15,185 nucleotides of DNA from Patescibacteria group bacterium (GTDB lineage: Bacteria > Patescibacteriota > Gracilibacteria > UBA1369 > PNNO01), in the NCBI GenBank assembly GCA_024275695.1, contig JAJRYP010000033.1, positions 1-15,185 on the forward strand, read 5' to 3'. The translations under genes and the position numbers were made by a program. Positions 12,353 to 15,185 of this stretch are shown here, one piece after another. The notes under the pieces are model-generated. The model was not told the origin of the DNA. It was given only the letters and a program-made list of their open reading frames with translations, and made no database searches. Each line of letters opens with the position of its first letter. Within the stretch, counting starts at the first letter, position 1.

Positions 12353-14949
12353 ATGCTTTTCCTTTCAATTCTTACACCGTCGGGAAGCGATCTTAAAAAT
12401 AAATTGCCGTAACTTTTTGTAACAACGCGAGAATCCATAATAATCACTTTCCCGCTATCTCCGGAAGAGCGTATTAATCGACCAAATCCCTGTTTGAAAC
12501 GCAAAATCGCTCTCGGAATTTGATATTCGTTAAATTGATTTTCATAAAGAGTCGCGCGTCTCGAGTGAATTGGATCGTCCGGCGGATCGAAAGGCAATTT
12601 TTGAATAATTACACAACTTAGAGCCTCTCCTTTTATATCGACTCCTTCCCAAAAGCTGTTCGTTCCAAAAATAATTGAATGTCTTGGATCTTGTTTAAAA
12701 AGTTCAATGATTTTTCCTCGTCCGCCTGAAACATTTTGGCCGAGAATTGTTATTCCTTGTTCTTTTAATATGGGGGCAAGTTTAAGATAAGTCGCTTCAA
12801 TAGCTTTTTTGGACGTAAATAACACGAGCATTTTCCCGCCGTTTTCCAGGGCGGTTTTCTGAATAATTTCACAAGTCTGGTCGAAATAACCCGGAGTCGC
12901 CGGGGCTTTCAAATTATCATAAACAATAACCTCCACTTGATCCGGATACGAGAAGTGAGAATGCAAAATACATTCTTCAAAATGTTCATCAAGCGCAAGT
13001 TGACTTCTTATGTAAGCGAAAGAATCGTCGACGGTCAGAGTTGCCGATGTCATTATTATGCTTGTCTTTTGAGAAAACAGTCCTTCTTGCAAATGAGTTC
13101 CAATGTTTACCGGAGTTGACTTGATCCCGACAGTTTCATCATACTTTTTATATAGCCATGTAATATTTTTTTCATCCTGTTGCTCGAGAACAACAAAAGA
13201 AAGCGCGTTTAAAAGCTCGAGCATACTTGAATTTTCCTGCTTTATTCTGTCATCATCATCTTCTTCGTGTTCGGCCAACTCTTTAAGAAGGGCGCGTCCT
13301 TGCAATATTACATTCTCCGCCGAGTCGCTAACTTTTTTCCATTCAAATGTTGTTTTAAATTTTTCGCTTAACGTTAAATTCCAAATACTGTTCGCGTATT
13401 CGATATTCTTTTCAAAAAAGATCCCCAAAAGTCCGAAAAAAATATTTATTTTATCTTTGAGGAGTTCGATTTTATCAACAATCTCTCCGTATTTTTTAAC
13501 AAGATCTTTTATTGTATTTAAAGGATGGTCGAAAATATCGAGCGCGAGATTTACGGTAAGCGCTTTGGTAGCTTCATTTTCGATATGATGAGCTTCATCA
13601 ATAACAAGATAATCGTGTTCCGGAAGCACCGCATGATTCGCCAGCGCATCACTTAAAAGCAATGCGTGGTTTGTTATAATCAAATCGGATTCGCTGGCCT
13701 TTTCTCGTGCAATAGAAAGGAAGCATTTCGAGCTGTACCTTGCGTCATGATGCGGACATTTGATCCCATCGCAGCAAACATCGTTCCACGCAAAATATTC
13801 ACGGCCTTGCAAGGAAAGTTCCTCTTTGTCACCGGTCCGAGTACCGGGAAGCCAAAGCAAAATTTTAATTAACATCGTGATTTCATGCTCCTGAAAAAAT
13901 TGCTTTTGCTTAAATTTGTCCAAACGCTCTCCGGACAAATAATTCTTTCGTCCTTTTAGAACTGTTGCCGTGAACGGGGGCGGAGCGTTCTCATCTTTTT
14001 TCAAATAGGCATTGATTGCCTTTTGAACTTTTGGAATATCTTTGTTAAACAATTGATCCTGCAGATTTTTTGTGTGGGTCGATATTACAACTTTTTCGTT
14101 ATCGTAGCGACTTCGAAAAGCGCCGGCTATAATATATGCGATAGACTTGCCGATTCCTGTTCCGGCTTCGCAAAGCAAGTGATGACTGTTTTTAAAAGCC
14201 TCCATGATTTTTTCGGTCATTTTTATTTGAGGCTTACGTACTTCATAATTTTCTTCACATTTACTTAACGGTCCGTCTTCTTCATACATTGAAAGAACTT
14301 CTTCTTTGTCGAATTTGAGTGTTTCCGTGCTTGTTATTATTTTTGGAGTTTTTTTAGTCAATTTAACGTGCGCAACGGATTTGGTTTTAAGAAACAAATC
14401 TTTAAGCGCCCATTTTGACCTTGAAGCGAGAATTTTTATTTCTTCGAGAGTATCGTTTTCGATTTCACCGATTTTTTTTGCAAGACGTTGAAAGAGTATT
14501 GCGGAAGCAATCGCGTCATCAAGTGCTCTGTGTTTGGTTTTATGATCTATTTCAAGTTTTTGGGTGATCATTTCAAGGCTGTACGTCGGAAGTCCGGGCA
14601 GAAGCATTTGTGAAAGCGGCAGTGTATCGTATGTAACATTTTCAAAAACAATCCCTTTGGCTTTCAGAAAATCAAGATCGAACTTTATACTGTGCCCGAC
14701 AATAGGATAATCACCAACAAAATCCATAAACTCCTCCCGGACATCTTCCAAATTTGGAGCCCCTTCGAGGTCGGTATCCGTTATACTTGTGATATGCGTG
14801 ATTAGCGGCGGCAGCGGCTGCGACGCTTTTAAAAACGTCTGATATTTTTTTAGAATTTTTTCGTCATTAAACAGGGTTGCGCCAAGTTCAATGATCTCGT
14901 CGCGTTCCGGTGAAAGCCCGGTTGTTTCTATATCAAGTGCGATGTACAT
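12349..14949 (-). CDS. dinG: DnaQ-exonuclease/DinG-type helicase fusion
   Basis: An 866-residue repair protein with an N-terminal DEDDh 3'-5' exonuclease domain (about 1-165) joined to an XPD/DinG superfamily 2 helicase. Exonuclease residues are D6 and E8 (ALDIETTG), D91 (HSIKFDLDFL), and H140 with D145 (KHRALDD). Helicase motifs are Walker A GTGIGKS (263-269), DEAH (451-454), the SATLT segment of the second RecA domain, NSFWEGVDIKG and QGFGRLIRSSGD (motif VI arginines). Cysteines 392, 393, 398 and 409 lie where DinG has its iron-sulphur cluster, but the usual first cysteine after LKGRKNYL is serine 339. This architecture is known from Firmicutes DinG. The ATG at 14947-14949 has no Shine-Dalgarno sequence, and its TAA overlaps the stop of the convergent unknown gene. 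Confidence 0.93.
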   Translation of the reverse strand: MYIALDIETTGLSPERDEIIELGATLFNDEKILKKYQTFLKASQPLPPLITHITSITDTDLEGAPNLEDVREEFMDFVGDYPIVGHSIKFDLDFLKAKGIVFENVTYDTLPLSQMLLPGLPTYSLEMITQKLEIDHKTKHRALDDAIASAILFQRLAKKIGEIENDTLEEIKILASRSKWALKDLFLKTKSVAHVKLTKKTPKIITSTETLKFDKEEVLSMYEEDGPLSKCEENYEVRKPQIKMTEKIMEAFKNSHHLLCEAGTGIGKSIAYIIAGAFRSRYDNEKVVISTHTKNLQDQLFNKDIPKVQKAINAYLKKDENAPPPFTATVLKGRKNYLSGERLDKFKQKQFFQEHEITMLIKILLWLPGTRTGDKEELSLQGREYFAWNDVCCDGIKCPHHDARYSSKCFLSIAREKASESDLIITNHALLLSDALANHAVLPEHDYLVIDEAHHIENEATKALTVNLALDIFDHPLNTIKDLVKKYGEIVDKIELLKDKINIFFGLLGIFFEKNIEYANSIWNLTLSEKFKTTFEWKKVSDSAENVILQGRALLKELAEHEEDDDDRIKQENSSMLELLNALSFVVLEQQDEKNITWLYKKYDETVGIKSTPVNIGTHLQEGLFSQKTSIIMTSATLTVDDSFAYIRSQLALDEHFEECILHSHFSYPDQVEVIVYDNLKAPATPGYFDQTCEIIQKTALENGGKMLVLFTSKKAIEATYLKLAPILKEQGITILGQNVSGGRGKIIELFKQDPRHSIIFGTNSFWEGVDIKGEALSCVIIQKLPFDPPDDPIHSRRATLYENQFNEYQIPRAILRFKQGFGRLIRSSGDSGKVIIMDSRVVTKSYGNLFLRSLPDGVRIERKSI

Positions 14950-14985
14950 AGGATGGATGTTTTTATTCGTGGCGCTCGGACGTTC

Positions 14986-14994
14986 ATTATAACA
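14986..14994 (-). promoter_or_regulatory. Extended -10 promoter of the dinG-like gene
   Basis: On the minus strand this reads TGTTATAAT, a perfect TATAAT with the extended TGn element. It lies 37 nt upstream of the ATG, predicting a leader of about 30 nt. No good -35 box is at the expected distance (the region reads TATAAA), which is usual for extended -10 promoters. Two GGCGCT words (14971-14976 and 15004-15009) flank the box as direct repeats and could be an operator, though this is weak. Confidence 0.55.
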
Positions 14995-15009
14995 GAACTT
15001 GGCGGCGCT

Positions 15010-15185
15010 TTATAAAATAAGTGCCATTTTGTACGCAGTAACTTTTCCGTCTGACGCCTCAAGGCCGTTTGTCAGCCGACCCGCAGTTATTTTATATTCA
15101 ATAACCTTCGGTTCGGTCGCCTCCGGTTCCTCCATTGTTCGTACCGCGGCCATCTTGTACGCAATAACCTTCCGGTCGATTGCAA
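15010..15185 (-). CDS. C-terminal fragment of an unrecognised repeat-containing protein
   Basis: An open frame enters from the right edge and ends at TAA (15012-15010), giving 57 complete codons plus the stop. It contains three related blocks: KVIAYKMA, KVIEYKITAGRL and KVTAYKMALIL, separated by about 18-22 residues of Glu/Pro/Gly-containing linker (for example RTMEEPEATEP). The repeats keep the same codon phase while their DNA differs, which supports translation. The base composition is somewhat more GC-rich than that of the neighbours. No function can be assigned from this tail. It could be part of a longer repeat protein or a short hypothetical one. It ends 60 nt before the dinG-like start, and the dinG promoter lies between them. 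Confidence 0.5.
   Translation of the reverse strand, partial: AIDRKVIAYKMAAVRTMEEPEATEPKVIEYKITAGRLTNGLEASDGKVTAYKMALIL

Noticed and set aside
13103..13588. 161-codon plus-strand open frame
   Set aside because: It is antisense to well-conserved helicase sequence, Ser/Phe-rich as expected of a shadow of Lys/Glu-rich coding, and has no promoter or ribosome site.

Overview
The window is bacterial, moderately AT-rich, and dominated by a complete nine-subunit V/A-type (rotary) ATPase operon on the minus strand. In transcription order (right to left) the genes are H, I, K, E, C, F, A, B, D, between about 10,795 and 1,623. This is the classic archaeal/bacterial A/V-type order. A consensus-grade sigma70-type promoter (TTGACA, 17 nt, TAATAT) sits just upstream of H. 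The membrane rotor subunit K carries every residue of the sodium-binding pocket known from Enterococcus hirae NtpK, so the enzyme is probably Na+-coupled. Subunit I is interrupted by an in-frame TAA after codon 125, although both halves are otherwise well conserved.

Left end (1-1,622): a large nested inverted repeat at 8-110; a small PQ-loop/SemiSWEET-like membrane protein gene (minus) bounded by inverted repeats; an XerC/D-like tyrosine recombinase (plus) with all six catalytic residues; and a 170-bp GC-rich stretch of short tandem repeats. This looks like an accessory or mobile margin abutting the housekeeping ATPase operon.

Right end (10,796-15,185): a divergent promoter region; a 457-aa helical, TPR-like protein of unknown function (plus); a convergent DnaQ-exonuclease/DinG-helicase fusion (minus) whose stop codon overlaps that of its neighbour in a shared TTAA; and, running off the right edge on the minus strand, the C-terminal 58 codons of an unrecognised protein with internal repeats.

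Organism: bacterial -35/-10 boxes of canonical type, AU-rich leaders with almost no Shine-Dalgarno sequences, TAA/TAG stops only and a V-type ATPase as the visible rotary enzyme. These fit a candidate-phyla (CPR/Patescibacteria-like) or similar uncultured anaerobic bacterium, but no rRNA or ribosomal protein is present to settle it, and the assignment is tentative. The standard genetic code reads all genes cleanly.

Working together: the ATPase would use ATP hydrolysis to pump ions (or the reverse), with A3B3 as the catalytic head, D/F as the central axle, C as the coupling to the K ring, E/H as peripheral stalks and I as the stator channel. The helicase/exonuclease belongs to DNA repair and the recombinase to site-specific DNA rearrangement; neither has an evident functional link to the ATPase. 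I did not find a clearly new multi-gene system. The most interesting leads are the interrupted subunit I, the inverted-repeat-bounded small membrane gene beside the recombinase, and the orphan gene divergent from the ATPase promoter.
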